NCBI GenBank assembly: GCA_902363665.1
Contig: CABJAW010000018.1
Coordinates: 1 to 64,000, forward strand
Direction of reading: 5' to 3'
DNA length: 64,000 bases
Source: Lachnospiraceae bacterium
GTDB lineage: Bacteria > Bacillota > Clostridia > Lachnospirales > Lachnospiraceae
Shown: positions 7,593-17,398 of the stretch, piece by piece
Layout: every line of letters begins with the position of its first letter
How positions within the stretch are numbered: position 1 is the first letter of the stretch
Notes under the pieces: model-generated
Database searches by the model: none
Told to the model about the DNA's origin: nothing
The model's input: the letters and a program-made list of their open reading frames with translations, nothing else
Translations under genes and position numbers: made by a program

Positions 7593-8045
7593 TTACATCA
7601 GCCGGAACAGTCCGCTGTCTTTTGCCATAATCCGGATATGGATCGCGGCATCCGATACGTGTTCATAATTCATTTCCAGAATGTAATCGATATTGACATC
7701 GATCAGATCTTCGCTTTCCTGCACATCCATTCCAGTTACTTCGATGCCCGCCAGCATATTCCCGTACGGTGTGCCATACCAGCTCATATTTTTTTTGCCA
7801 TTTTCAAACACCATGCTGGTCTTCATCGGTCCCGTCTTGTGAATCTCCATCGCGCTATCTGAGAGTTTGAGGCGGTTTTTGATGATGTCCCCGGTCTCTT
7901 CTGCTACCTCATCGTAGAGCACAAAGTGCTTTCCGTTTTTTTTGTAATATTTTCCTGCAGAGGTGATCTCCACCTTATCCTCTGCATCTTTTTCCCCGTT
8001 TACTGCATGAAGTCCCGTCACGGTAATCAGTACGTCTTCCGTCAT
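7593..8045 (-). CDS. DUF1934 family beta-barrel protein
   Basis: The 150-residue cytosolic protein resembles the YwiB/DUF1934 family, small calycin-like beta barrels of unknown function common in Firmicutes. Supporting features are the family's length, the opening V-T-G and the conserved stretch W-Y-G-T-P-Y-G followed by an alternating beta-strand C-terminus (I-L-E-M-N-Y). It starts 8 bp behind the glutamate racemase stop codon, so the two are almost certainly translated from one mRNA. That neighbour hints at cell-envelope work but does not prove it. Confidence 0.82.
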   Translation of the reverse strand: MTEDVLITVTGLHAVNGEKDAEDKVEITSAGKYYKKNGKHFVLYDEVAEETGDIIKNRLKLSDSAMEIHKTGPMKTSMVFENGKKNMSWYGTPYGNMLAGIEVTGMDVQESEDLIDVNIDYILEMNYEHVSDAAIHIRIMAKDSGLFRLM

Positions 8046-8052
8046 AATTTTT

Positions 8053-8940
8053 TCAGTACTCCTCTATGTTGATTTTCCGCGCACGCTTTACGTCATACGG
8101 CAGGATTGAGTTCGCAAACTCTCCGAATTTCTCCGCCGCGTCACTGACATAAAACTGATGCATCTCGTCTTTTTTATTGTTCTCTCCTGTGTTGATCAGC
8201 TGTTCCTGCTCCAGAAGCCTTCGCAGCTCCTGAGCCGTCTCATACGCCGGGTTGACAAGCGTCACCTGATCGCCTGCGATTTTGCCGACGAGCGAGCGGA
8301 TCAGCGGATAATGTGTACAGCCAAGTACAAGCGTGTCGATATCCTTGCGCAGCAACTCGCTTAAATACCGCCTTGCGACCTCCTCTGTCACGCTGTCCTT
8401 CAGCCAGCCCTCCTCGACAAGCGGCACGAAAAGCGGACATGCCTTTCCAAACACGACGATCTCCGGATCCTGCTGCTGAATAAAACGGTCGTATGTGCGG
8501 CTGCGGATCGTGCTCTCCGTTCCGATTACGCCGACACGTTTGTTGTGCGTTGCTTTCGCCGCCATGTGTGCACCCGGTTTGATTACTCCGATGATCGGAA
8601 TGTCCAGATCCGTCTCCACCGCGTCAAGTGCCAGCGCACTCGCCGTGTTGCAGGCGATGACAATCGCTTTCACGCCCTGCGTCTGCAGGAAATGAATAAT
8701 CTGCTTCGAAAATCGGATTACATTTTCCTGAGATTTGCTTCCATATGGCACACGCGCTGTATCGCCGAAATAGACGATCCTTTCATTTGGCAGGTTGCGC
8801 ATGATCTCCCGCACAACTGTCAGTCCTCCCACGCCGGAATCAAAGACACCGATCGGGGCATCGGAAAGGTGTAACGATGCTGCATGCATTGTGTTGTTGT
8901 CTGTATTCTTTATTTCGGATTTCTTTTTTATTGCTGTCAT
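8053..8940 (-). CDS. murI: Glutamate racemase
   Basis: MurI converts L-glutamate to D-glutamate for peptidoglycan. Both catalytic cysteines are present: Cys97 in ACNTA and Cys208 in LGCTHYP. The glycine-rich start (GVFDSGVGGLTVVRE) and FGDTARVPYG are canonical. The 295-residue length includes about 25 extra residues at the N-terminus. The ATG at 8940 is supported by AGGAG 6 nt upstream, but a start at Met18 cannot be excluded. DUF1934 follows immediately downstream. Confidence 0.95.
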   Translation of the reverse strand: MTAIKKKSEIKNTDNNTMHAASLHLSDAPIGVFDSGVGGLTVVREIMRNLPNERIVYFGDTARVPYGSKSQENVIRFSKQIIHFLQTQGVKAIVIACNTASALALDAVETDLDIPIIGVIKPGAHMAAKATHNKRVGVIGTESTIRSRTYDRFIQQQDPEIVVFGKACPLFVPLVEEGWLKDSVTEEVARRYLSELLRKDIDTLVLGCTHYPLIRSLVGKIAGDQVTLVNPAYETAQELRRLLEQEQLINTGENNKKDEMHQFYVSDAAEKFGEFANSILPYDVKRARKINIEEY

Positions 8941-8978
8941 TTTTGTCTCCTGATATTACTATATTCTTAGAGTCTCTG

Positions 8979-9105
8979 GTAAAGCGGATATTCGCAATCC
9001 GCTGCGCTACTTGCAGGATCGTAAGGGATCTTCCCGCAAGCAAGTCCCTATCCATTGCTTATTGCTCCGCGCAACCCCGCAGGGGACTTATCTGACTCGG
9101 TTAAA
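8979..9105. repeat. Composite intergenic repeat (family A plus GCTTATTGCTCCGCGCA module)
   Basis: It starts with the family A hairpin (AAAGCGGATATTCGCAATCC), continues with a second module whose arms AAGTCCC and GGGGACTT flank CATTGCTTATTGCTCCGCGC, and ends in CTGACTCGGTTAAA. The same layout recurs at 9809-9972 and, interrupted, at 56303-56527. It fills the gap between murI and yigZ. Confidence 0.65.
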
Positions 9106-9127
9106 AAACTGTAAGCCACTCGCCCGC

Positions 9128-9775
9128 TCAGAAAATCAGCGGCTCCCCGTCCACAAATGCAAAGCAAACCGCTTCCTCTTTGATAAACTCCGCGCGCCCG
9201 TTCGTGCCTTCCGTGATTGCCTCTTTGAGTTCCTGCAGCTGCGCCTGCGGCACCAGCGTTTTCACCGTCACGATATCCGTGTACTCGGAGCCTGTGATCG
9301 TAAGCCCTCTCTGCCCGAGCAGATACTGCACCTTGCCAAGCCCGTTGTAGTCCGTCCTGATGCCGAGCAGTGCGCCGATCTTTTTCTCAATGATCTTGCT
9401 TGCACGTAATCCTTCCTGCACGGATTTTGAGTAAGCACGCACCAGACCGCCCGTGCCGAGCAGTGTGCCGCCAAAATAACGCGTCACGACGACCGCTGCA
9501 TTGTGGACTTCCTCACCGAGCAGCACGTCGAGCATCGGACGCCCCGCCGTTCCCTGCGGCTCCCCGTCGTCACTGCAGCGCTGCAGCTCCTGGTTTTCAC
9601 CCACTACAAACGCCGAGCAGTTGTGTGTCGCATTCCAGTATTTTTTCTTCATCGCCGCGATAAAATCCAGCGCTTCCTCTTCACTTTCCACCGGGCGCAC
9701 CGTAGCGATAAACCGCGATTTCTTCTCGATCAGCTCGCCCTCGCCGCCCTCGTATACTATCTTTATCTCTTTCAT
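9128..9775 (-). CDS. YigZ/IMPACT family protein (UPF0029)
   Basis: The 215-residue protein has the N-terminal IMPACT domain. Typical motifs are KKSRFIA near residue 20, A-T-H-N-C-S-A (about 51-57), SDDGEPQGTAGRP (about 68-80) and TRYFGGTLLGTGGLVRAYS (about 98-116). The C-terminal DUF1949 domain has a ferredoxin-like fold. Eukaryotic relatives modulate Gcn2 signalling; the bacterial role is unsettled, with nucleic-acid or ribosome binding proposed. It is bounded on both sides by composite repeats and is probably a single-gene unit. Confidence 0.92.
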   Translation of the reverse strand: MKEIKIVYEGGEGELIEKKSRFIATVRPVESEEEALDFIAAMKKKYWNATHNCSAFVVGENQELQRCSDDGEPQGTAGRPMLDVLLGEEVHNAAVVVTRYFGGTLLGTGGLVRAYSKSVQEGLRASKIIEKKIGALLGIRTDYNGLGKVQYLLGQRGLTITGSEYTDIVTVKTLVPQAQLQELKEAITEGTNGRAEFIKEEAVCFAFVDGEPLIF

Positions 9776-9808
9776 GGTTTCACCTGTTTCTGTTTTTGAC
9801 TGGCCGCT

Positions 9809-9972
9809 GTCAAAGCGGATATTCCAGGTCCGCTTCGCTGCTTGCTCATAACCGAGTAGCTGCTTCGCAGCTTATCAGGATTTGCTTGTACCACTCCTGA
9901 TACAAGCAAATCCCCACCCACTGCTTATTGCTCCGCGCAACCACGCAGGGGACTTGCCTGACTCGGTCAAAT
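9809..9972. repeat. Composite intergenic repeat, second copy
   Basis: Family A hairpin (9809-9845) is followed by a perfect 13-bp stem, GGATTTGCTTGTA (9878-9890) with TACAAGCAAATCC (9901-9913). The module with GCTTATTGCTCCGCGCA and a GGGGACTT end comes next, closing with CTGACTCGGTCAAA. It lies in the divergent gap between yigZ and the penicillin-binding protein; no promoter was confidently read in the remaining 160 bp. Confidence 0.65.
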
Positions 9973-10132
9973 TTCATTCTTCATCATAGCAAGATTTCGG
10001 TGCTGTGGCAAGCACTCGGCGTATGTTTTTGTCCCGCTCAGGAAATACTGTTTTTATGATCCCGAATTCCTTATGATTCTACAAGCAGCACAGCGGACCT
10101 GGAATATCCGCTCTGACCAGAAGGAGCCTGCC

Positions 10133-12556
10133 ATGAACCACCTGTCTTTCCCGCAAAAATTTCATTTTCCGAAGGTTCGCAGCCTGCATCATCGTCTGCG
10201 TCGTCTTCCCTGGCGCAAAATTCTGATCGGCGCTGCCATCTCGTTTGGGATACTGTGTCTGCTTTTCCTTCTTTTTCTGTGGCGTCTGATCGCCTCCGCG
10301 CCCTCGATCGATGCGATTTCCGTCTCCCCGCAGGAATCTGCCACTTATCTGTGTGATCAGGAGGGCAACGAAATCCGCCGCCTGACGCTTGCCGCTTCCA
10401 ATCGCGATATCGTGAGGCTTGATGAAATCTCCGTTTATCTCCAGAATGCCGTCGTCGCCATCGAGGACCGGCGCTTTTATGAGCATCACGGGATCGACAC
10501 AAAAGGCATCCTGCGTGCATTTTTCAGCGGCATTACCCACGGCTCCTTTTCGGAGGGTGCGAGCACGATCACTCAGCAGCTCATCAAAAACAGCGTCTTT
10601 ACACAGTGGACACAGGAGAACTCCTTTTATGACCGCGTGTGCCGCAAGGTGCAGGAACAGCATCTCGCGCTCCAGCTTGAAAAACGGCTTTCCAAAGAAG
10701 AGATTCTGGAAAATTATCTGAACACCGTAAACTTCGGCTCCGGCTGCTACGGTGCACAGGCCGCTGCAAGGCGATACTTTGCAAAGGACGCCTCTTCCCT
10801 CACGCTCTCCGAGGCAGCTGTGCTCGCCGCCGCGCTGCAGAATCCTTCCGGTTATGATCCGGCGCTGCATCCCGCGGCAAGCAGAAGCCGCCAGCTCACC
10901 GTTTTGAATTACATGCAGCAGCAGGGCTACATTTCTGCTGCTGAGCATCAGGCTGCAGAAAATGATCCGGTCTACAACCGGGTCCGACAGACAGATCCGG
11001 AAATGGACACCGGATCCGTCTATTCTTATTATGAGGACGCGCTGATTGCCCAGGTGCAGGAGATTCTGATGACGGAAAAAGGATACTCGCAGGAACAGGC
11101 CGCCCGCGCCGTTTTCTGCGGTGGTCTGCGCATTTACTCGGCGCAGGATGACGCTCTCCAACAGATCTGTGAGGAAGAATTTTCCAATCCTGCCACTTTC
11201 CCCGATGAAGCCGGAAACGATGCGCAGCTGCAGGCTTCGCTCGTCCTGATCGATCAGAAAACCGGCTGCGTACGTGCCATTGTCGGCGGCCGCGGCAAAA
11301 AAAACGCCAGTCTCACGCTAAATCGCGCCACCGATTCGCTGCGTCAGCCCGGCTCTACGTTTAAAATTCTTGCCGCGTACGCACCTGCACTGGATGTCTG
11401 TGACAAAACGCTCGCCTCCTGCTATGAAAATGAGCCGTTCACTTACACAGACGGCACTCCGGTCGGCAACTGGGATGACACCGATTACGGCGGAAACGTC
11501 ACAATCCGCGAGGCGATCGTACGCTCTATCAACGTCGCCGCGGTGCGCTGTATCACGGAAATCTCGCCGCAGATCGGTTTTTCCTACGTCAGACGGTTCG
11601 GCATCACAACGCTTCATGAGGCGGACGGATCGGACGGCGCATCCGACGTCATCCAGCCGCTTGCTCTTGGCGGCATCACGGAGGGCGTCTCCAATCTCGA
11701 GCTTTGCGCCGCCTACGCCGCGATCGCAAACGGCGGCATTTACCGTACACCACGATTTTTCACGCGAATTGAGGACCGAAATGGCAACATTCTCTTCGGT
11801 TTTTCCGAGGCAGAGAACCAGGTGCGCGATTTTTCTGCATCGGAATTCTTCCAGGAAACGCCGATACAGCGCGACAACACCCGTATCTTAAAAGACAGCA
11901 CCGCGTTTCTGCTCACCGATGTGCTGTGCAGCGTCGTTTCCGACCCATCCGGAACTGCTTACGGCGCGATCTCTGCCGCCGGTCAGCCCGTCGCCGGAAA
12001 GACCGGCACCACCTCCGACTACCGTGACATCTGGTTTGCGGGCAGCACCCCGTATTATACGTGCTCCGTCTGGGGCGGATATGACGATCACAGTGCGCTC
12101 CCCTCCTCCGCACACAGCTATCAGAAAACGCTCTGGAGCGCCGTCATGAACCGCGTCCACACCGGTCTTTCAATTGCTGCATTTCCGCAGTCGGACTCCG
12201 TCATCTCTGTCTCCATATGCAAAGACAGCCACCTTCGCGCAAGCGAAAACGGCTGTCCCGATACGTATCTGGAATATTTTGCTGACGGCACGCAGCCGGA
12301 GGAAACCTGCTCTCTGCATAGTACCGTGCTCACGCCGGAAACCAAACGGCAAAGTGAGCAGGCCGTTATTTACCCGGAGCTGCTTGAGCAGCTGAGTGGC
12401 AGCGACTCCAGTGCAGATGACCACGATGAAAATTCGTTGATGTCTGAGCACACGGCACAGAAAAGCGATGGTGCCACAGATTCTTCCCTTCAGCAGGAAA
12501 CAAACTCCCTCGAGGATTTGATGAAGCGGCTCTACGGTAAGCCTGCTCTGCCCTGA
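10133..12556 (+). CDS. Class A penicillin-binding protein (PBP1a type)
   Basis: This 807-residue bifunctional enzyme polymerises and cross-links peptidoglycan outside the membrane. It has a cytoplasmic basic start, a transmembrane helix (about 30-52), a GT51 glycosyltransferase domain (catalytic Glu111 in EDRRFYEHHG, then GASTITQQ at about 142-149) and a transpeptidase domain. The transpeptidase has Ser408 in STFK, SIN (465-467) and KTGT (623-626). The C-terminus ends in a Ser/Asp/Gln-rich tail. ATG 10133 has AAGGAG at the right distance, whereas the longer in-frame start has none. It converges on the AAA/PD-(D/E)XK gene with 32 bp between them. Confidence 0.95.
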   Translation: MNHLSFPQKFHFPKVRSLHHRLRRLPWRKILIGAAISFGILCLLFLLFLWRLIASAPSIDAISVSPQESATYLCDQEGNEIRRLTLAASNRDIVRLDEISVYLQNAVVAIEDRRFYEHHGIDTKGILRAFFSGITHGSFSEGASTITQQLIKNSVFTQWTQENSFYDRVCRKVQEQHLALQLEKRLSKEEILENYLNTVNFGSGCYGAQAAARRYFAKDASSLTLSEAAVLAAALQNPSGYDPALHPAASRSRQLTVLNYMQQQGYISAAEHQAAENDPVYNRVRQTDPEMDTGSVYSYYEDALIAQVQEILMTEKGYSQEQAARAVFCGGLRIYSAQDDALQQICEEEFSNPATFPDEAGNDAQLQASLVLIDQKTGCVRAIVGGRGKKNASLTLNRATDSLRQPGSTFKILAAYAPALDVCDKTLASCYENEPFTYTDGTPVGNWDDTDYGGNVTIREAIVRSINVAAVRCITEISPQIGFSYVRRFGITTLHEADGSDGASDVIQPLALGGITEGVSNLELCAAYAAIANGGIYRTPRFFTRIEDRNGNILFGFSEAENQVRDFSASEFFQETPIQRDNTRILKDSTAFLLTDVLCSVVSDPSGTAYGAISAAGQPVAGKTGTTSDYRDIWFAGSTPYYTCSVWGGYDDHSALPSSAHSYQKTLWSAVMNRVHTGLSIAAFPQSDSVISVSICKDSHLRASENGCPDTYLEYFADGTQPEETCSLHSTVLTPETKRQSEQAVIYPELLEQLSGSDSSADDHDENSLMSEHTAQKSDGATDSSLQQETNSLEDLMKRLYGKPALP

Positions 12557-12588
12557 GTAAACAGTAAAGCAGATTGCAAATATCCTCT

Positions 12589-14181
12589 TTAGCCTTCTGC
12601 CGCCCACCGTCTGATCCTGCACTGATGTTTTTTGCTCTTCTTGTCATAACTGATTCCGACCAACAGAATATTTCCCATATAGTTTTGGATCGAATCCGGA
12701 TACTTTTTGTCCTGAATCTGCTTAATCGCAGTATTTGCGTTCTGATTCCATTTCAGTTCCACAACAAGCGCCGGATAATCTTCCCGATATTCCGGCTTCG
12801 GGATAAACACAAAATCCGCAAAGCCACGCCCCGCAGGCAGTTCACGTACCGGTTTAAAATAATACTGCATGGCGCTTAAGTATGCAATCGCAAGCACACT
12901 GCTAAATGAATTTTCATTATTATAGGCAATCGCAGAAACATAATCCATATGCAGCTTCTCAAGTCCTTCCGCTACCGCCGTTTCTTCCATATCGAGCGTT
13001 GCATTTAAAAGCGCTTCCGACTCCTGCCAGAAGGCTATCATTTCGTTCCATTTTTTGCTTCTGACAGCAGTTGTGAGTTCCTGTCTGAGTTCCTCATTCG
13101 GTACAAATGCTGCTTTCCGATCCTGATCGTATCCCAGATAGCCAAGATGAATCAGATAGGTAAGCACATCATCCTTACTTTGCATATTTTGCGCATCATT
13201 TTGAAAAACAGATGTATGCACTTCTGTCTTTGCACCTGCCAGCATCTCAATAATGGCAGTTCGAAGTCCGTCATAATTCATATTAATGAGTGGCACAACC
13301 GTCTCATATGACGCAGTCTCCGACCAGTAGCTTCTGAATTCGCCTCGAAGCATCAGACTGACAACCGCTCTTGGATTGTAAACATGGTAAACGCCCAGAT
13401 GATAACCGTCGTACCATTTCCGAACTCTCTCAAAATCCTGATCGTACGTCTCACAAAGCTGCCTTACTTCCGATTCGATAAAACCGATATAAGGAGCCAG
13501 ACGTCCCGCGCCAAGCATTGTAAACTCATCGAAATTATTCAGAGCGGACTGCGTTTTTTCCTTCTTAATCGGCAGAATACCGGTAAGATATGCCAGCCTG
13601 ATGTATTTCATCGGTTCACTTCCCTTAAACAGCCCTCTCAGGAAATCGATATACTTCTCCTGCACATTCTGACTCACCGCTTTATCTCTGAGCAGTACAT
13701 CCCACTCGTCAATAATGATGATAAATTTGCTGCCCGTCACACTGCTGAGCCTGGAAAGCGCCTCCGGAAGGGAATTCATTTCCTCTTTCATCTCTTCCGG
13801 ATAACAGATCTTCAGCTCCTCGATTGTCTTTTCTGTAATGTATCGAATCACCTGCTCTGGTCCACCGGCAGGATTGATACACCACTGGATATCCAGATGA
13901 ATCACATCATACTGATTCAGATGCTTCCTAAAATCAGGCGCACTGCTGATCTCCAGCCCGGAAAACATTGCCTCAGAATCACAGCCCCTGCTGTAATACG
14001 CAGTCAGCATGTTTGCCGTAATCGATTTTCCAAAACGTCTTGGACGGCTGTTGCAGATATAACCGTCCAGAGTATCGAGCACCCGGTTTGTGTAATTCAG
14101 CAGACCGGTTTTATCAACGTAAATCTCTGAATTAAGCGCAACCTGAAACGCCGAATGATCCGGATTTACGAATCTTCCCAT
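12589..14181 (-). CDS. AAA-ATPase-like / PD-(D/E)XK nuclease-like protein
   Basis: The 530-residue protein belongs to the family with an N-terminal AAA-ATPase-like domain (PF09820 type) and a C-terminal PD-(D/E)XK-like domain. The N-terminal domain shows the YVDKTGLL motif, the P-loop RPRRFGKSIT (about 46-55) and a Walker-B-like IIIIDEWD. The C-terminal domain shows ALVVELKWNQNANTAIKQI, in which the E-x-K core and the downstream Q-I are recognisable. Such genes are abundant and multi-copy in gut Firmicutes and Bacteroidetes, and their function is unknown. The ATG at 14181 lies just past the aldo/keto reductase stop codon (14184-14186), with GGGGGA in the end of that gene, so translation is coupled. 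Confidence 0.85.
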   Translation of the reverse strand: MGRFVNPDHSAFQVALNSEIYVDKTGLLNYTNRVLDTLDGYICNSRPRRFGKSITANMLTAYYSRGCDSEAMFSGLEISSAPDFRKHLNQYDVIHLDIQWCINPAGGPEQVIRYITEKTIEELKICYPEEMKEEMNSLPEALSRLSSVTGSKFIIIIDEWDVLLRDKAVSQNVQEKYIDFLRGLFKGSEPMKYIRLAYLTGILPIKKEKTQSALNNFDEFTMLGAGRLAPYIGFIESEVRQLCETYDQDFERVRKWYDGYHLGVYHVYNPRAVVSLMLRGEFRSYWSETASYETVVPLINMNYDGLRTAIIEMLAGAKTEVHTSVFQNDAQNMQSKDDVLTYLIHLGYLGYDQDRKAAFVPNEELRQELTTAVRSKKWNEMIAFWQESEALLNATLDMEETAVAEGLEKLHMDYVSAIAYNNENSFSSVLAIAYLSAMQYYFKPVRELPAGRGFADFVFIPKPEYREDYPALVVELKWNQNANTAIKQIQDKKYPDSIQNYMGNILLVGISYDKKSKKHQCRIRRWAAEG

Positions 14182-14183
14182 TC

Positions 14184-15011
14184 TTACATTCCCCCATCAA
14201 ACCGAAACTCCGCCGGATACCCGCGTTTTGATTTTCCGGTATCCAGGGTGCACATCTTCTCCATGTCCGCCTCTTCCAGCGTAAAGTCCCAGACATCCAG
14301 GTTCTGGCGCTGACGCTCCGGATGAACAGATTTCGGTATGACGGTCAGGCCGCGCTGCAGATGCCAGCGCAGTACGATCTGCGCCGGTGTCTTTTCGTAT
14401 TTCGCAGCCAGTTCCAGAAGAAGCGGTTCGCCGAGATCTTTTCCTTTTCCGAGCGGTCCCCACGCCTCCGGCACAATTCCCTCCTTCTGGCAAAATGCCA
14501 CAGCCTGCGGCTGCTGAAAACACGGATTGCTCTCGATCTGATCCACCGCCGGGCAGACATTTGCTTTCGCAAGCAATCTCTGCAGATGCGCCGGCTGGAA
14601 GTTGCAGACACCGATCGCCCGGATCTTTCCGGCTTCATACAGCCGCTCCAGCACTTTCCAGGATTCCGTCACCTCGCCAAGCGGCCAGTGCAGGTAATAC
14701 AGATCAATGTAATCCAGTCCCAGTGCTTCGAGGCTCTTATAAAATGTCTCCTCCTGCCGTCCGCCGCACATATCCGTATACCATATCTTCGATGCAACAA
14801 ACAGCTCCTTGCGCGGAATCCCGCAGGCGCGGATGCCTGCTCCGACATCCTCCTCATTGTGATAGTACATCGCTGTATCAATCCTGCGGTATCCCGCTTC
14901 CACTGCACTGGCAAGCGTTTTTTCCGCCTCCGCTCCGCGCACCTCCCAGAACCCAAGACCGACGCGGTCTATTTCGATTCCATTATTTAATTTTATGGTT
15001 CTGCTCTCCAT
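14184..15011 (-). CDS. Aldo/keto reductase
   Basis: The 275-residue NADPH-dependent reductase has the complete catalytic tetrad: Asp45 (RRIDTAMYY), Tyr50, Lys75 (ASKIWY) and His108 (LHWPLG). It also has the late cofactor-binding stretch IPKSVHPERQRQN. Members reduce aldehydes, ketones or keto-sugars; no specific substrate is evident. Start ATG 15011 follows GAGGAAC; an in-frame start further upstream lacks a site. It precedes and is translationally coupled to the AAA/PD-(D/E)XK gene, an odd pairing. Confidence 0.92.
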   Translation of the reverse strand: MESRTIKLNNGIEIDRVGLGFWEVRGAEAEKTLASAVEAGYRRIDTAMYYHNEEDVGAGIRACGIPRKELFVASKIWYTDMCGGRQEETFYKSLEALGLDYIDLYYLHWPLGEVTESWKVLERLYEAGKIRAIGVCNFQPAHLQRLLAKANVCPAVDQIESNPCFQQPQAVAFCQKEGIVPEAWGPLGKGKDLGEPLLLELAAKYEKTPAQIVLRWHLQRGLTVIPKSVHPERQRQNLDVWDFTLEEADMEKMCTLDTGKSKRGYPAEFRFDGGM

Positions 15012-15169
15012 ATTCTGTTCCTCCGCTATATCCTTCAATCCACAATCTTTTAATCGAATCAGGCAGATTCCCCGTCTCAATTACGAACATCCGGCACTGC
15101 TGCTATCGTTCTTCCGGCAATTTTTCTCACGCATTTATCTTGTCAAAATCTTGATATGCTTATCTGCGC

Positions 15170-17020
15170 TTACGCCACCGCTGTATCGCCGGACGGCGCT
15201 GCCTCCGGATGATCCCCGTTTGAATTTTCCGGATACGCTCCACTTTGCTCTCCATTATATCCTGGCTGCTCCGCATTCTGCTCACCATCCTGTTCCGGCT
15301 GGTTTCCATTTCCCTCATCCGCTCTGTAACCGTCTCCCGGAAGCGCACTGTCAGTGCCGTAATCCGGCTCTTCCTCTTCTCCGGTTTCATACTCCTCTGT
15401 CTCTGAAAGCTCCGGCATAAATTTTTCCTGCCATGCCGTTCCTTTCTGCTGAATCTCCATCACAAGATTGAGCAGCTGTGCCTCCGTCAGTTCGAAAAAC
15501 ATCTTTTCATTTTCCGGCGCTTTTAACTCGCCCGGACTGGCCTGCACAGAAACGGTTCCATTTATAGAACCGGCGCCTGTCTCATCCGCTATCGTAAGCC
15601 CGTCCACTCTCAGATCAAAACTTTCTCCTGCTTTGATCTCTGTGAAGGCAGCGTCAAGTCCGATCATTCCGACTTCCTCTCCAAAATTCAGAACGCCATC
15701 ATATTCTCCTGTTTCAGCATTAAAACTTACGTTGTAAAAATCCTCATCAAAGTTCACTCCATCCGCATCACTCTGTAACAGATGAAGTGTATATGTTTCC
15801 GTATTTTCGGTCTGTTTCCGCTCGCCCGACAGTTCCACTGTGACCTCATTTTCGTCATTTTCGAGTTTCAAAGAGCATTCAAATCCGGCGTTCGGATTCT
15901 CCGGATCTGCAAATGCAAACGAAAGCTTTTCTGTGATTACTCCGGTACTGCCAAGATAGATGTCCGTCGAACCATCTGCACCGCCTATGATGTCTGATGC
16001 CGCATCTGTGTTTTGTCCTGCTGTATCTTCCTGCATCCCACCAACCTCGGTATGGAAGCCCGGTACGCTGACCCAGAATGATGCCGTCGGGCCATCCGGT
16101 GCGCCTTCTTCTCTCAGCTCTTTTTGATACTCCTCAAATTCTGCCGTATCAATCGTTGCTTCCAGCGTCACATTCGTCACGAAACCATTTTTTGTGTGAA
16201 AATCAAGCGTGAGCTCATCTTCCGTCGCATTTTTCAGGCAGTCAAAAAATTCGTCCGGATCTCCATACTCTGTTACCGTCGCAACGTCTGAAAGCTGTTC
16301 TATCAGTGTCTCATACTGTTCCTGACAAAAATCCAGGAAGGGCTCCGTCGGCACGATCACCGAGTAAATCGTTTCTTCTCCCTGTTTCTTTTTCTCCACA
16401 CGCGTGGCATCCGTCACTTCTTCCCATGAATCATCTCCGTCATCTGCAGCCTCTTCTTTTTTCTTTCCGTCTCCTCCCGCAAATGACAGATCAACATCCT
16501 CCTCAAGCGGCTGATCTAACATCTGCTCCAGCCATGAACCACTATACTGCTGTAAAAGGCTGCCCGAGCGAATCGCCAGCGCTCCGTCATAAAACTGCGG
16601 AATCGACACTGCCAGCTGGTCTTCATCTGCATACAGGGAAAGGGTTAAAAACTTTGTATTTTCATCCGTTGCGGCCTCCAGATCAAACTGCCATCTTTCC
16701 GCATCCTCTGCTGCCCGCAGATTCATCTGTAGATATCCATCTTCCGATGTCGGTGCCTCTACCCCAAGCAATTCCCACGTTTCTCTGGAAACTCCGAACT
16801 TCGTCTGCACAGAAAATCCATCTTCCTCCATATTCTCCTGCAGTTCGTCCAGACCAAGTGTTTTAGAAAGCAGTGATTTTTCCCCCTGCTCCATCTGTGT
16901 CTCCAGAATTTCCTCCAACTCTTCTCCCGGATCTTCCTTCGCCTGCGCCGCTGCCGGCACAACCAATGCCGCTGCCGCAAAAATCGCTGCCTGCTTTACA
17001 AATCCTTCTCTTTTTCTCAT
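15170..17020 (-). CDS. Secreted protein of unknown function
   Basis: The 616-residue protein has a signal peptide (MRKREGFVKQ then AAIFAAAALVVPAAAQA, cleavage near residue 28). A long acidic beta-rich body (about 30-540) follows, then a Gly/Gln/Glu/Asn-rich low-complexity tail with several E-Q-P/N-G-E-Q units. It contains no Cys, no lipobox and no recognised catalytic motif. The alternating strand pattern recalls lipid- or polymer-binding beta scaffolds, but I do not recognise the family. ATG 17020 follows AAGGGGGA. It stands alone, with a 563-bp repeat-rich gap upstream. Confidence 0.75.
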   Translation of the reverse strand: MRKREGFVKQAAIFAAAALVVPAAAQAKEDPGEELEEILETQMEQGEKSLLSKTLGLDELQENMEEDGFSVQTKFGVSRETWELLGVEAPTSEDGYLQMNLRAAEDAERWQFDLEAATDENTKFLTLSLYADEDQLAVSIPQFYDGALAIRSGSLLQQYSGSWLEQMLDQPLEEDVDLSFAGGDGKKKEEAADDGDDSWEEVTDATRVEKKKQGEETIYSVIVPTEPFLDFCQEQYETLIEQLSDVATVTEYGDPDEFFDCLKNATEDELTLDFHTKNGFVTNVTLEATIDTAEFEEYQKELREEGAPDGPTASFWVSVPGFHTEVGGMQEDTAGQNTDAASDIIGGADGSTDIYLGSTGVITEKLSFAFADPENPNAGFECSLKLENDENEVTVELSGERKQTENTETYTLHLLQSDADGVNFDEDFYNVSFNAETGEYDGVLNFGEEVGMIGLDAAFTEIKAGESFDLRVDGLTIADETGAGSINGTVSVQASPGELKAPENEKMFFELTEAQLLNLVMEIQQKGTAWQEKFMPELSETEEYETGEEEEPDYGTDSALPGDGYRADEGNGNQPEQDGEQNAEQPGYNGEQSGAYPENSNGDHPEAAPSGDTAVA

Positions 17021-17069
17021 AAAAATCCCCCTTTTTTCCGTCGAATCAGCCACAATATCCGACCGTTTT

Positions 17070-17142
17070 TATAGCAATTCTGCAAAATAATGCATCCCAT
17101 CCGATCTGTCGGGCGTGAAATACTGCGTCAGAAATCTTTGCC
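17070..17142. repeat. Half copy of the TATAGCAATT element
   Basis: About 73 bp matching the left half of the inverted-repeat element at 23177-23335 at most positions (TATAGCAATTCTGCAAAATA, then GCGTGAAATACTG and GTCAGAAATCTTT). The right arm is missing, so this is a degraded copy. It lies 50 bp upstream of the secreted-protein gene. Confidence 0.7.
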
Positions 17143-17228
17143 CCACCCGCAAAACTCTTAATTCCAGTATAACATAGCCATACATCACTGCCAATCTCAC
17201 AATTCTTAATCTTTTCTGCATTCCCTCG

Positions 17229-17392
17229 CATGCAGAACATATCCAGGCATATTCTTATCCCCCCACATGCAGAACATATCCGGGCATATTTTTATTCCCC
17301 TCCCCCGCATACAAAACATATCCGTAGCATATTCTTATTCCCCTCCCCCGCATACAAAACATATCCGGAGCATATTCTTATTCCCCTCCCCG
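17229..17392. repeat. Tandem repeat, four units of 37-43 bp
   Basis: Units start at 17229, 17266, 17308 and 17351 and share CATRCARAACATATCC, then GCATATTYTTAT and a C-rich run. A broken fifth unit begins at 17393. On the minus strand each of the last three units carries GGGGAGGGG-like G runs. No open reading frame of convincing composition runs through it. Confidence 0.75.
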
Positions 17393-17398
17393 CATACA

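Noticed and set aside
17229..17392. CRISPR array or repeat-containing gene
   Set aside because: Units are contiguous and of uneven length (37-43 bp), and the possible minus-strand frame through them has no plausible protein composition.
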